DNA of 64,000 nt from Lysinimonas soli. Its GTDB lineage: Bacteria > Actinomycetota > Actinomycetes > Actinomycetales > Microbacteriaceae. Under the pieces are notes generated by a model. That model saw only the letters and a program-made list of their open reading frames with translations. It ran no database searches and was not told where the DNA came from. Below, piece after piece: positions 17,281 to 23,950 of this stretch (within the stretch, counting starts at the first letter, position 1; each line of letters opens with the position of its first letter). The stretch lies in NCBI RefSeq assembly GCF_042655435.1, contig NZ_JBHSMG010000001.1, forward strand, positions 1,302,001-1,366,000. The letters are read 5' to 3'. Both the position numbers and the translations under genes were made by a program.

Positions 17281-17970
17281 TCAGCCTCCCAGGGGGCCGT
17301 TGTCGGCCAGTCGGATGGTGGTGTCGTAGCGGTACAGACGGGGTGGGCGGTGGCGTCCGCCCGAGACGACCTCGTCGGTCGCGACGACGGTCGCGGAAGA
17401 CTCGATCTGCCGGCGGAAGTTGGCCGGATCCAGGGTGCGCTGGAGCACGATCTCGTGCACCCGGCGCAGCTCGGCGAGCGTGAACGTCTCGCCGAGGAAG
17501 GCGTGGGCGATGCGCGAGTACTCCATCTTGTTGCGCAGGCGCCAGAGCGCGTACTCGACGATCCGGTTGTGGTCGAAGGCGAGGTCGGGCAGCTCGTCGG
17601 CCGCGAACCAGCGCACGTTCTCGCCCTCAGCGGCCTGATCGGCGAGCTCGGATCGCACGAGGGCCCAGTAGACGACGCTCACCACGCGACCGCTCCAGGC
17701 CCGATCGACGTCGCCGAAGGCGTAGAGCTGCTCGAGGTAGGCCGGGGCGAGCTGGGTGGTCTCGTAGAGCTTGCGCGCCGCGGTGTCGGCGAGGCTCTCG
17801 TCGTCGTCGGCGACGCCACCGGGCAACGACCATCTCCCCGCGAAGGGATCGCGCGTGCGGCGCACGAGCGGGATCGACAGGATGCTGGGCTCATCCGGCC
17901 GCGACGAATCGGGCCGCAGCGCGAAGATCACGGTCGAGACCGCGAGGCCGATCGGCATCCGAATCCACAT
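17281..17970 (-). CDS. nrtR: NrtR-type Nudix-related transcriptional regulator of NAD synthesis
   Basis: 229 residues: an N-terminal Nudix fold (about 5-150) and a C-terminal winged helix (about 155-225, FTLAELRRVHEIVLQRTLDPANFRRQIESS), the NrtR architecture. The Nudix box is degenerate: Gly52 and Glu58 are kept, but the REUXEE core reads RKLYET (residues 66-71), lacking two of its glutamates. It should therefore sense rather than hydrolyse a ligand; ADP-ribose is known for the family. It is the first gene of the operon with nadA, nadB and nadC, so it is probably autoregulated. ATG 17970 is used, but an in-frame ATG at 17958 is equally possible. Confidence 0.9.
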   Translation of the reverse strand: MWIRMPIGLAVSTVIFALRPDSSRPDEPSILSIPLVRRTRDPFAGRWSLPGGVADDDESLADTAARKLYETTQLAPAYLEQLYAFGDVDRAWSGRVVSVVYWALVRSELADQAAEGENVRWFAADELPDLAFDHNRIVEYALWRLRNKMEYSRIAHAFLGETFTLAELRRVHEIVLQRTLDPANFRRQIESSATVVATDEVVSGGRHRPPRLYRYDTTIRLADNGPLGG

Positions 17971-17980
17971 CCTCAGTAAA

Positions 17981-17993
17981 GGTCATTGTGACC
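17981..17993. promoter_or_regulatory. Candidate NrtR operator (GGTCATTGTGACC)
   Basis: Perfect 5-bp inverted repeat GGTCA-TTG-TGACC, 11 bp upstream of the nrtR start. It lies at the predicted transcription start set by the promoter at 18001-18030. A dimeric repressor bound here would block initiation. Assignment to NrtR rests on position only. Confidence 0.45.
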
Positions 17994-18000
17994 AGAACAG

Positions 18001-18030
18001 AGTCTATCACTTCGGGTCGTGGCGACTCAA
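18001..18030 (-). promoter_or_regulatory. Promoter of the nrtR-nadABC operon
   Basis: On the minus strand TTGAGT (-35, 18025-18030), an 18-bp spacer, and TAGACT (-10, 18001-18006). Each hexamer matches the consensus at four positions. The start point would fall near 17993, at the edge of the palindrome 17981-17993. Confidence 0.5.
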
Positions 18031-18067
18031 ACCCGGGTGGGACCGTGTCTCGCCCGTCGCGCCGGGT

Positions 18068-18085
18068 CGCGGCTCGCGAGCCGCG
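18068..18085. repeat. 18-bp perfect palindrome in the nrtR-uppS spacer
   Basis: CGCGGCTCGCGAGCCGCG is a perfect palindrome with no loop. It could be a protein site or a folded terminator remnant. The rest of the spacer (17971-18254) shows only the nad promoter/operator and a weak hairpin after uppS. Confidence 0.5.
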
Positions 18086-18236
18086 CACCGGCCGGTGGCT
18101 CCCTGCGCCGGCCGTTCAGGAAGAACCCCGAAATCCGGGCCCACACCCCCCACCGCCCATGGATGTCCCTGAACCGCCTGCACCCGCGCGCCCCGAGTTA
18201 AGAATCAGTCGATCCGGGCCCCAGCGGCGCCTGCCC

Positions 18237-18251
18237 GCGACCGCGGGTCGC
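18237..18251 (-). terminator. Short hairpin directly after uppS
   Basis: GCGACC and GGTCGC pair around a GCG loop 3 bp beyond the uppS stop. The stem is short and lacks a T-run, so it is a weak terminator candidate. Confidence 0.3.
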
Positions 18252-18254
18252 CCG

Positions 18255-19058
18255 TCAGACGGACGGGGCGTCGACCGCGCCGCCGAACCGCCGCGTCCGT
18301 GACGCGTACAGCTCGATCGCATGCCAGAGTTCCTGCCGCGAGAAGTCCGGCCAGAGGGTGTCGAGGAACACCATCTCGGCATACGCGCTCTGCCAGAGCT
18401 GGAAGTTGCTCGTGCGCTGCTCGCCCGAACTGCGCACGAACAGGTCGACATCGGGCACGTCCGGGATGTACAGGTGCTTCTGGATGGTGCGCTCGCTGAT
18501 GCCGGACGGCTTCAGCCTCCCCGACCGCACCTCCTCGGCGATCGCGCGCACGGCATCCGTGATCTCGTTGCGGCCCCCGTAGTTGACGCACATCGTGAGC
18601 GTGAGGGTCGAGTTGTGCGCGGTGAGCCGCTCCGCGAACTGCAGCTCGTCGATGACCGAACGCCACAGCCGCGGTCGGCGTCCCGCCCAGCGCACCCGCA
18701 CCCCCCAGTCGTTGAGCTGGTCGCGGCGGCGGTGCAGCACATCGCGGTTGAAGCCCATCAGGAACCGCACCTCGTCGGGGCTGCGCGACCAGTTCTCGGT
18801 CGAGAAGGCGTAGACGCTGAGGTGCTTGACGCCGATCTGGATCGCGCCGGCCACGACATCCAGCAAGGCCGCCTCCCCGGCGCGGTGGCCTTCGATGCGC
18901 GTGAGGCCCTGGCGGTTGGCCCAGCGGCCGTTGCCATCCATGACGATCGCCACGTGGCCGGGAACCGCCGCGGCGGGCAGCTTCGGCGGATAGAGCCCGG
19001 TCCAGTCGACGGGCTTGAAGTCGACGGCGTCCTTGTGGGTCTTCGGAACCGGCGTCAC
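18255..19058 (-). CDS. uppS: Isoprenyl transferase (undecaprenyl/polyprenyl diphosphate synthase)
   Basis: Cis-prenyltransferase that builds the polyprenyl diphosphate carrier for peptidoglycan synthesis, 267 residues. Signatures: HVAIVMDGNGRWANRQGL with the catalytic Asp and Asn, GHRAG, YAFSTENWSRSPDEV, and the C-terminal DLFVRSSGEQRTSNFQLWQ. The last usually reads RTSGExRLSNFLLWQ, so one Thr is Ser here. It starts with GTG at 19058 overlapping the recO stop (GTGA), the usual recO-uppS pair. Confidence 0.96.
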   Translation of the reverse strand: MTPVPKTHKDAVDFKPVDWTGLYPPKLPAAAVPGHVAIVMDGNGRWANRQGLTRIEGHRAGEAALLDVVAGAIQIGVKHLSVYAFSTENWSRSPDEVRFLMGFNRDVLHRRRDQLNDWGVRVRWAGRRPRLWRSVIDELQFAERLTAHNSTLTLTMCVNYGGRNEITDAVRAIAEEVRSGRLKPSGISERTIQKHLYIPDVPDVDLFVRSSGEQRTSNFQLWQSAYAEMVFLDTLWPDFSRQELWHAIELYASRTRRFGGAVDAPSV

Positions 19059-19786
19059 GCGATGGTCCGATCCTGGTGTTCCAGCGAGCGCAGCCCCCGC
19101 TCGAGGTGGAACTGGGTATACGCGGCGACGACCCCGCTGGCCTGCGCCTTCGCGCGCTCGTCGGCGGCCTCGGCGGCGGACCACTCCCCCGCCAGCAGCG
19201 CGGCGAGCAGGCCCAGGGTCTCGGCATCCAGTCGAGGTGCTCCGTGCGGCGCGACCTCGTCGCTGACGACACCGCCGAGCTGCACGACGAACGCGGTGTG
19301 CGGCCCCGGCGCCCCCGTCACGGCGCAGTCGACGAAGCTCGGCGCCCATCCGGCGATGGACAGCGCCCGCAGCAGGTAGGAATCGAGCGTCAGCCCGGGC
19401 GAATGCTCCGCCTTGGCCAGGGAGCGCAGCGCCCCCACGAGCAGCAGGTAGTGCTGCGGGGTCACCTCGTGGTCGCTGAGCCGGTCGGCGGTCTCGACCA
19501 TCGCGTTGGCCGCGGTGAAGCTCGGGTAGTCGGCCACGATGTCCGCCCCGTAGGAGCCCAGGGACTCGGCCTGCTGCACGATGTCGAGCGAACGCCCGAT
19601 GTAGAACTGCGCGTCGACCACCATGAACGGCTCGAGCCGGGCGCCGAAGCGCGAGCCGGTGCGCCGCACGCCCTTGGCGACCGCGCGGATCTTGCCGTGC
19701 TGCTTGCTCAGCATCGTGACGATGCGGTCGGCTTCGCCCAGCTTGTGGGTGCGCAGCACGACGGCTTCGTCGCGGTAGGTGGGCAT
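19055..19786 (-). CDS. recO: DNA repair protein RecO
   Basis: Recombination mediator that loads RecA on SSB-coated DNA, 243 residues. The N-terminal OB fold begins PTYRDEAVVLRTHKLGEADRIV and includes KGVRRTGSRFGARLEPF. A helical C-domain follows. In the position where many actinobacterial RecO proteins carry a CxxCG zinc motif, this one has DCAVTGAPGPH, and no second Cys pair follows, so the zinc site seems lost. GGAG stands before ATG 19786. It is divergent from a DUF1089 gene. Confidence 0.95.
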   Translation of the reverse strand: MPTYRDEAVVLRTHKLGEADRIVTMLSKQHGKIRAVAKGVRRTGSRFGARLEPFMVVDAQFYIGRSLDIVQQAESLGSYGADIVADYPSFTAANAMVETADRLSDHEVTPQHYLLLVGALRSLAKAEHSPGLTLDSYLLRALSIAGWAPSFVDCAVTGAPGPHTAFVVQLGGVVSDEVAPHGAPRLDAETLGLLAALLAGEWSAAEAADERAKAQASGVVAAYTQFHLERGLRSLEHQDRTIA

Positions 19787-19844
19787 GCGCCCATTCTCCC
19801 AGGCGCTCGTCCTCCGCAGCTGGAAGGCGTGCCAGACTCACACC

Positions 19845-20369
19845 GTGGCGGACTTCGTGTGGCGTGGAATCGAGATCGACTCGCTCGAGCGATTGCATGT
19901 GGAGGAAGGGCCGACCGTGCGGGCGCAGTCCGTGATCGACTCGGCCCGGGGCCGATTCAGCTACGAGCTGGTGTGCGACCGCGACTGGACCTTCCGCCGG
20001 CTGCGTCTCGAGGCGGCGACCGGCGAGCGCGCGCTCGAGGTGGAGTCCGACGGCAAAGGCGAGTGGACGGTCGACGGCGAGTGGCGATCCGATCTCGACG
20101 AGTGCATCGACGTCGACCTCTCGGGCACACCGTTCACCAACTCGCTGCCGATCCGCCGGCTCGATCTCGCGATCGGCGAGGAGGCCGACCTCGTCATGGC
20201 GTACATCGACTTCGAGGACCTGACGGTGCTGCCCGACGCGCAGCGCTACACCCGGCTCGACGAGGACCTGTACCGCTACGAGTCGCTCGACTCCGACTTC
20301 AGCCGCGACATCACGGTCGACCTCGCGGGCTTCGTCGTCGAGTACCCGGGGCTGTTCGAGCGGCTGTGA
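19845..20369 (+). CDS. Putative glycolipid-binding protein (DUF1089)
   Basis: 174-residue soluble protein. The start FVWRGIEIDSLERLHV, the middle FSYELVCDRDWTFRRLRLE and the end ESLDSDFSRDITVDLAGFVVEYPGLFERL match the DUF1089/putative glycolipid-binding family, which has a closed beta fold. No signal peptide. GTG 19845 is chosen because it fits the family N-terminus; upstream in-frame ATGs at 19779 and 19785 would overlap recO. The ribosome site is weak. Function is unknown beyond the family name. Confidence 0.75.
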   Translation: MADFVWRGIEIDSLERLHVEEGPTVRAQSVIDSARGRFSYELVCDRDWTFRRLRLEAATGERALEVESDGKGEWTVDGEWRSDLDECIDVDLSGTPFTNSLPIRRLDLAIGEEADLVMAYIDFEDLTVLPDAQRYTRLDEDLYRYESLDSDFSRDITVDLAGFVVEYPGLFERL

Positions 20370-20380
20370 GCGATCGCTCA
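20367..20380. promoter_or_regulatory. 14-bp perfect palindrome TGAGCGATCGCTCA
   Basis: Begins in the stop codon of the DUF1089 gene and lies 22 bp before the next start codon. Size and symmetry suit a TetR- or MarR-type operator, or it may be a chance site. No regulator gene is adjacent. Confidence 0.35.
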
Positions 20381-20402
20381 TGACACCGAGGAGGTCCATC
20401 GG

Positions 20403-21191
20403 ATGACGGTGCTCGTCACAGGAGGGACCGGCGGCCTCGGCCGACCGACCACAACCCTGCTGCGCTCCGCCGGGCACGAAGTGCGCGTGCTCAGCCGACG
20501 CCCCGGAGAAGGGCGCGCGACCGGCGACCTGTCGACCGGATCCGGGCTCGCCGATGCGCTGACCGGCGTCGACACGGTGCTCCATCTCGCGACGACCGGC
20601 AGGTCCGATGCGGCGCAGACCACACATCTCCTCGACGCCGCGAAGCCGGCCGGTGTCGCTCACCTCATCTACATCTCGATCGTCGGCGTCGACGAGGTGC
20701 CGCTCGGCTACTACCGCGACAAGCTCGCCTGCGAGCGACTGATCGAAGCATCGGGCATCCCGTTCACGATCCTGCGAGCGACGCAGTTCCACGACTTCGT
20801 CGCCGCCGTGTTCCGTCCGCAGCGACACCTCCCCGTGCTGATCTCGCTCGACGTGCTCGATCAGCCGATCGCCGTCGACGAGGTCGCCGAGCGCCTCACC
20901 GAACTCGCGGCGAGTCGCCCGGCCGGCCGGGTCGCCGACATCGGCGGGCCGGAGACGCGTCCCGTGCGCGAGTTCGCCGAGATCTGGCAGCGCGCCCACG
21001 GCACCCACCGACCGATCTGGAACCTCCCCGTACCCGGCGGGATGGGCAGGGCGATGCGCCGCGGCGACCACACGACCGCGCTCCCCGGATTCGGTCGGCA
21101 GACGTTCGCCCAGTACGCTGCGGCCGACGCCGCGCGCCTCGATGTCGCGGATGCTCGCCGCGGCTCTCCCGGTGGTACGGACGAGCCATGA
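20403..21191 (+). CDS. NAD(P)-binding SDR-family protein (NmrA-like atypical SDR)
   Basis: 262 residues with an N-terminal Rossmann fold: the glycine-rich VTGGTGGLGRPTT motif at about residues 5-17, then VLHLATTGRSD and IYISIVGVDEVPLGYYRDKLACE. This is the pattern of atypical short-chain reductases with a shifted Tyr-x3-Lys. Members act as NAD(P)H sensors or reductases. A strong GAGGAGG ribosome site precedes ATG 20403. The last codons overlap the TRIC-family gene (ATGA). Substrate unknown. Confidence 0.85.
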   Translation: MTVLVTGGTGGLGRPTTTLLRSAGHEVRVLSRRPGEGRATGDLSTGSGLADALTGVDTVLHLATTGRSDAAQTTHLLDAAKPAGVAHLIYISIVGVDEVPLGYYRDKLACERLIEASGIPFTILRATQFHDFVAAVFRPQRHLPVLISLDVLDQPIAVDEVAERLTELAASRPAGRVADIGGPETRPVREFAEIWQRAHGTHRPIWNLPVPGGMGRAMRRGDHTTALPGFGRQTFAQYAAADAARLDVADARRGSPGGTDEP

Positions 21192-21916
21192 GCGCCATCG
21201 TCAGCATCCCCCTCTGGGCCAACCTGCTCGCCGTCGGGATCGGGAGCCTGCAGGGCGCCCTGTTCGCCGCCCAGTTCCGCGACAGGCGGCTCGACCTGCT
21301 CGGCGTCGCGATCATCGGGGTCGCGACCGGTTTCGGGGGCGGCATCCTGCGCGACATCCTGTTGAGTGAGATCCCGCAGGCCCTGCTGAGCAACTGGTAC
21401 CTGCCGGTCGCGACCGCGTCCGCCCTGATCGGGATGCTGCTGCAGCGGATCCTCACCCGCATCCACGCGCTCATCACCGCACTCGACGCCCTCACGATCG
21501 GGCTGTTCGGCGCGATCGGGACGACCACCGCGCTGGCCCTCGGGCTCCCGGCGATCCCCGCCGTCTTCGTGGGCGCCGTCTCGGCGGTCGGGGGCTCGAT
21601 CCTGCGCGACCTGCTGCTCAACGTGCCGATCGCGCTCATGCAGGTCGGATCGCTCTACGCCGTCGCTGCGCTCGTGGGCGCCGCGAGCCTGGTCGCCCTC
21701 GTGGCGGCCGGTGCGGCGCCGTGGGTCGGCGCCGTCGTCTGCGTCGTGCTGACCTTCACGGTGCGGGTGCTCGCGGTGCTGTTCCACTGGACGCTGCCCG
21801 AGCAGCGGCCCCTGCGGCGCGGGGTGCGAGGCGCGACTCGGGATGGCGCGGCCGGTCGCGGCGCGGCCGGCGACATGGACAGTGGCGCGACCGGCGGCGA
21901 CAACCGGGACGCCTAG
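21188..21916 (+). CDS. Trimeric intracellular cation channel (TRIC/UPF0126) family protein
   Basis: 242-residue membrane protein with seven hydrophobic segments arranged as two repeated halves. Each carries the family's glycine-kinked motif: GFGGGILRDILL near residue 55 and AVGGSILRDLLL near residue 140. Bacterial TRIC homologues are K+-permeable channels, formerly annotated UPF0126. The C-terminal tail (after about 200) is Gly/Ala/Arg/Asp-rich and disordered. Translation is coupled to the SDR gene by an ATGA overlap. Confidence 0.9.
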   Translation: MSAIVSIPLWANLLAVGIGSLQGALFAAQFRDRRLDLLGVAIIGVATGFGGGILRDILLSEIPQALLSNWYLPVATASALIGMLLQRILTRIHALITALDALTIGLFGAIGTTTALALGLPAIPAVFVGAVSAVGGSILRDLLLNVPIALMQVGSLYAVAALVGAASLVALVAAGAAPWVGAVVCVVLTFTVRVLAVLFHWTLPEQRPLRRGVRGATRDGAAGRGAAGDMDSGATGGDNRDA

Positions 21917-21949
21917 GACCCGTACGAGCGGCGCGCGGCAGGCCGCGCC

Positions 21950-21978
21950 GCGGCGCGAGACACAGGTCTCGGCGCCGC
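21950..21978. terminator. Bidirectional terminator hairpin between TRIC gene and leuA
   Basis: GCGGCG(C)GAGAC and GTCTC(GG)CGCCGC pair, with one bulge, around an ACAG loop, in the 95-bp spacer between convergent genes. No T-run, as is common in high-GC actinobacteria. Confidence 0.5.
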
Positions 21979-22011
21979 AGCGCGACCGCGAAGTCGACGC
22001 CGTCCGGGCGG

Positions 22012-23778
22012 TTACGCCCCGACGAGCTGCCGGTCGCCCGCCTCGGTGCGCACGGCGCGGTTCACCGCCGAGACGACCGCCTTGAGCGATGCCGTCGAGA
22101 TGTCGCCGTCGATGCCGACGCCCCAGAGCCGCTTGTCGCCCACCTGCAGCTCGACGTACGCGGCGGCCAGGGCATCCCCGCCCTCCGAGAGGGTGTGCTC
22201 GACGTAGTCGTAGAGCTTCAGATCGTGCCCCTGCTCGGCCATGATCTCGAGGAAGGCGGCGATCGGACCGTTGCCGACGCCGCGTGCCTCCTCGACCTCG
22301 TCGCCGACCCGCAGCCGCACATCCAACTGGACGGATCCGGACATGTCGCTCGCCGTCCGGGTCGACAGCAGCTCGTAGCGTCCCCACTTGTCGTCGGGAC
22401 GATGCGCCGGCGCCGGCAGGTACTCGTCCTGGAAGATCTCCCAGATCTCCTCGCTCGTCACCTCGCCGCCCTCGGCATCGGTCTTGGCCTGCACGACTCC
22501 GCTGAACTCGATCTGCAGGCGGCGCGGCAGATCGAGGGCGTGGTCCGCCTTGAGCAGGTAGGCGACGCCGCCCTTGCCCGACTGGGAGTTCACGCGCACC
22601 ACGGCTTCATAGCCGCGCCCCAGGTCCTTGGGATCGACGGGCAGATACGGAACCGCCCATTCGAGCTCGGAGACCGGCACGCCACGACGGGCCGCCTCCG
22701 CATCCATCGCCTCGAAGCCCTTCTTGATGGCGTCCTGGTGGCTGCCGCTGAAGGCCGTGTAGACCAGGTCGCCCGCCCACGGCGAGCGCTCGTGCACCCG
22801 CAGCTGGTTGCAGTACTCGGCGGTGCGGCGCACCTCGTCGAGGTCGCTGAAGTCGATCTCAGGATCGATCCCCTGAGTGAACAGGTTGATGCCCAGCGCG
22901 ACGAGGTCGACGTTGCCGGTGCGCTCGCCGTTGCCGAACAGGCAGCCCTCGATGCGGTCGGCCCCGGCCTGGTAGCCCAGCTCGGCCGCAGCCACCGCGG
23001 TGCCGCGGTCGTTGTGCGGATGCAGGCTGACGATCACGTTCTCGCGGTGGTCCAGGTGCCGCGACATCCACTCGATCGAGTCGGCGTACACATTGGGGGT
23101 CGCCATCTCGACCGTGGACGGCAGGTTGATGATGACCTTGCGTTCGGGGGTCGGCTGCAGCACCTCGAGCACGCGGTTGCAGACCTCGACGGCGAACTCG
23201 AGCTCGGTGCCCGTGTAGCTCTCGGGCGAGTACTCGTAGTACACGACCGTTCCGGGAACCGTGGCCTCGTACTGCTTGCACCAGCGCGCGCCCTGCAGGG
23301 CGATGTCGATGACGCCCGCCTTGTCGGTGCGGAACACGACGTCCCGCTGCAGGATGCTCGTCGAGTTGTACAGGTGCACGATGGCCTGCTTGGCGCCCTT
23401 GATGCTCTCGAAGGTGCGCGCGATGAGCTCCTCACGGGCCTGGGTGAGCACCTGGATGACCACGTCATCCGGGATGAGGCCCTCCTCGATGAGCATCCGG
23501 ACGAAGTCGAAGTCGGTCTGACTCGCCGACGGGAACCCGACCTCGATCTGCTTGTAGCCCATCTTGACGAGCAACTCGAACATGATGCGCTTGCGCTCCG
23601 GGCTCATCGGGTCGATGAGGGCCTGGTTGCCGTCGCGCAGGTCGACGGCGCACCACATCGGCGCCTTCGTGATGACCTTCGACGGCCAGGTGCGATCGGG
23701 CAGTTCCGTGGCGAACTGCTCCGAATACGAACGGTAACGGTGGATCGGCATGCCCGAGGGCTGCTGGGTGTTCTTCAT
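22012..23778 (-). CDS. leuA: 2-isopropylmalate synthase
   Basis: Condenses acetyl-CoA with 2-ketoisovalerate, the committed and leucine-inhibited step of leucine synthesis. 588 residues, the long LeuA type 2 form of actinobacteria. The HMGL-like TIM barrel has the metal/active-site CAVDLRDGNQALIDPM, the zinc-binding HPHNDRGTAVAAAELG, and the GNGERTGNVDLV loop. A C-terminal LeuA dimer/regulatory domain (about 460-580) binds leucine. ATG 23778 is preceded by GAAG-rich leader sequence. An upstream leader peptide and hairpin indicate attenuation by leucine supply. Confidence 0.97.
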   Translation of the reverse strand: MKNTQQPSGMPIHRYRSYSEQFATELPDRTWPSKVITKAPMWCAVDLRDGNQALIDPMSPERKRIMFELLVKMGYKQIEVGFPSASQTDFDFVRMLIEEGLIPDDVVIQVLTQAREELIARTFESIKGAKQAIVHLYNSTSILQRDVVFRTDKAGVIDIALQGARWCKQYEATVPGTVVYYEYSPESYTGTELEFAVEVCNRVLEVLQPTPERKVIINLPSTVEMATPNVYADSIEWMSRHLDHRENVIVSLHPHNDRGTAVAAAELGYQAGADRIEGCLFGNGERTGNVDLVALGINLFTQGIDPEIDFSDLDEVRRTAEYCNQLRVHERSPWAGDLVYTAFSGSHQDAIKKGFEAMDAEAARRGVPVSELEWAVPYLPVDPKDLGRGYEAVVRVNSQSGKGGVAYLLKADHALDLPRRLQIEFSGVVQAKTDAEGGEVTSEEIWEIFQDEYLPAPAHRPDDKWGRYELLSTRTASDMSGSVQLDVRLRVGDEVEEARGVGNGPIAAFLEIMAEQGHDLKLYDYVEHTLSEGGDALAAAYVELQVGDKRLWGVGIDGDISTASLKAVVSAVNRAVRTEAGDRQLVGA

Positions 23779-23838
23779 GGTCTTCGGCTTCTCTGGCTTC
23801 TCTTCGTGAGTCTGGAGGTGTCAGGCAACGACGAAACT

Positions 23839-23878
23839 CCGCGACGAGAGGGCCTGGCCGAACTAGACCTCGTCGCGG
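23839..23878 (-). promoter_or_regulatory. leuA attenuator stem-loop
   Basis: CCGCGACGAG (23869-23878 on the minus strand) and CTCGTCGCGG (23839-23848) are perfect 10-bp complements around a 20-nt loop. The 5' arm is inside the leader-peptide codons that follow the Leu run. A ribosome stalled at the Leu codons would cover this arm and stop the stem forming. A ribosome reaching the TAG at 23863 would leave and let it fold. No U-tract follows, so whether control is on transcription or translation of leuA is open. Leader-peptide LEU elements upstream of actinobacterial leuA are known. Confidence 0.75.
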
Positions 23879-23907
23879 CAGCTAAGAAGAAGCAAGCCGA
23901 AGCGCAC
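23863..23907 (-). CDS. leuL: leuA leader peptide (14 residues, four consecutive Leu codons)
   Basis: GTG at 23907 opens a 14-codon frame reading (V/M)RFGLLLLSCRDEV, ending TAG at 23863, 84 bp before leuA. The Leu codons are TTG CTT CTT CTT, which are rare in this CTG/CTC-rich genome and would make translation very sensitive to leucyl-tRNA supply. A TACCCT box ends 6 nt before the GTG and no Shine-Dalgarno is visible, so the leader is probably translated from a leaderless transcript. Confidence 0.75.
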   Translation of the reverse strand: MRFGLLLLSCRDEV

Positions 23908-23913
23908 ATCACA

Positions 23914-23919
23914 AGGGTA
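23914..23919 (-). promoter_or_regulatory. -10 box TACCCT of the leuA leader transcript
   Basis: TANNNT hexamer 6 nt before the GTG of the leader peptide, which places transcription start at the first base of the start codon. The -35 region is poorly conserved. Confidence 0.4.
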
Positions 23920-23950
23920 GCACCGCCGTCCACGGTCGTGACCGCAGACC

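Noticed and set aside
18114..18174. GTTCAGG/CCTGAAC pair in the nrtR-uppS spacer
   Set aside because: Seven-base arms 47 bp apart without supporting inner pairing; too weak to call a hairpin.
23775..23909. 44-residue frame from ATG 23909 that overlaps the leuA start
   Set aside because: Ser/Arg-rich with no conserved look. The overlapping 14-codon frame with four Leu codons and stem geometry explains the region better.
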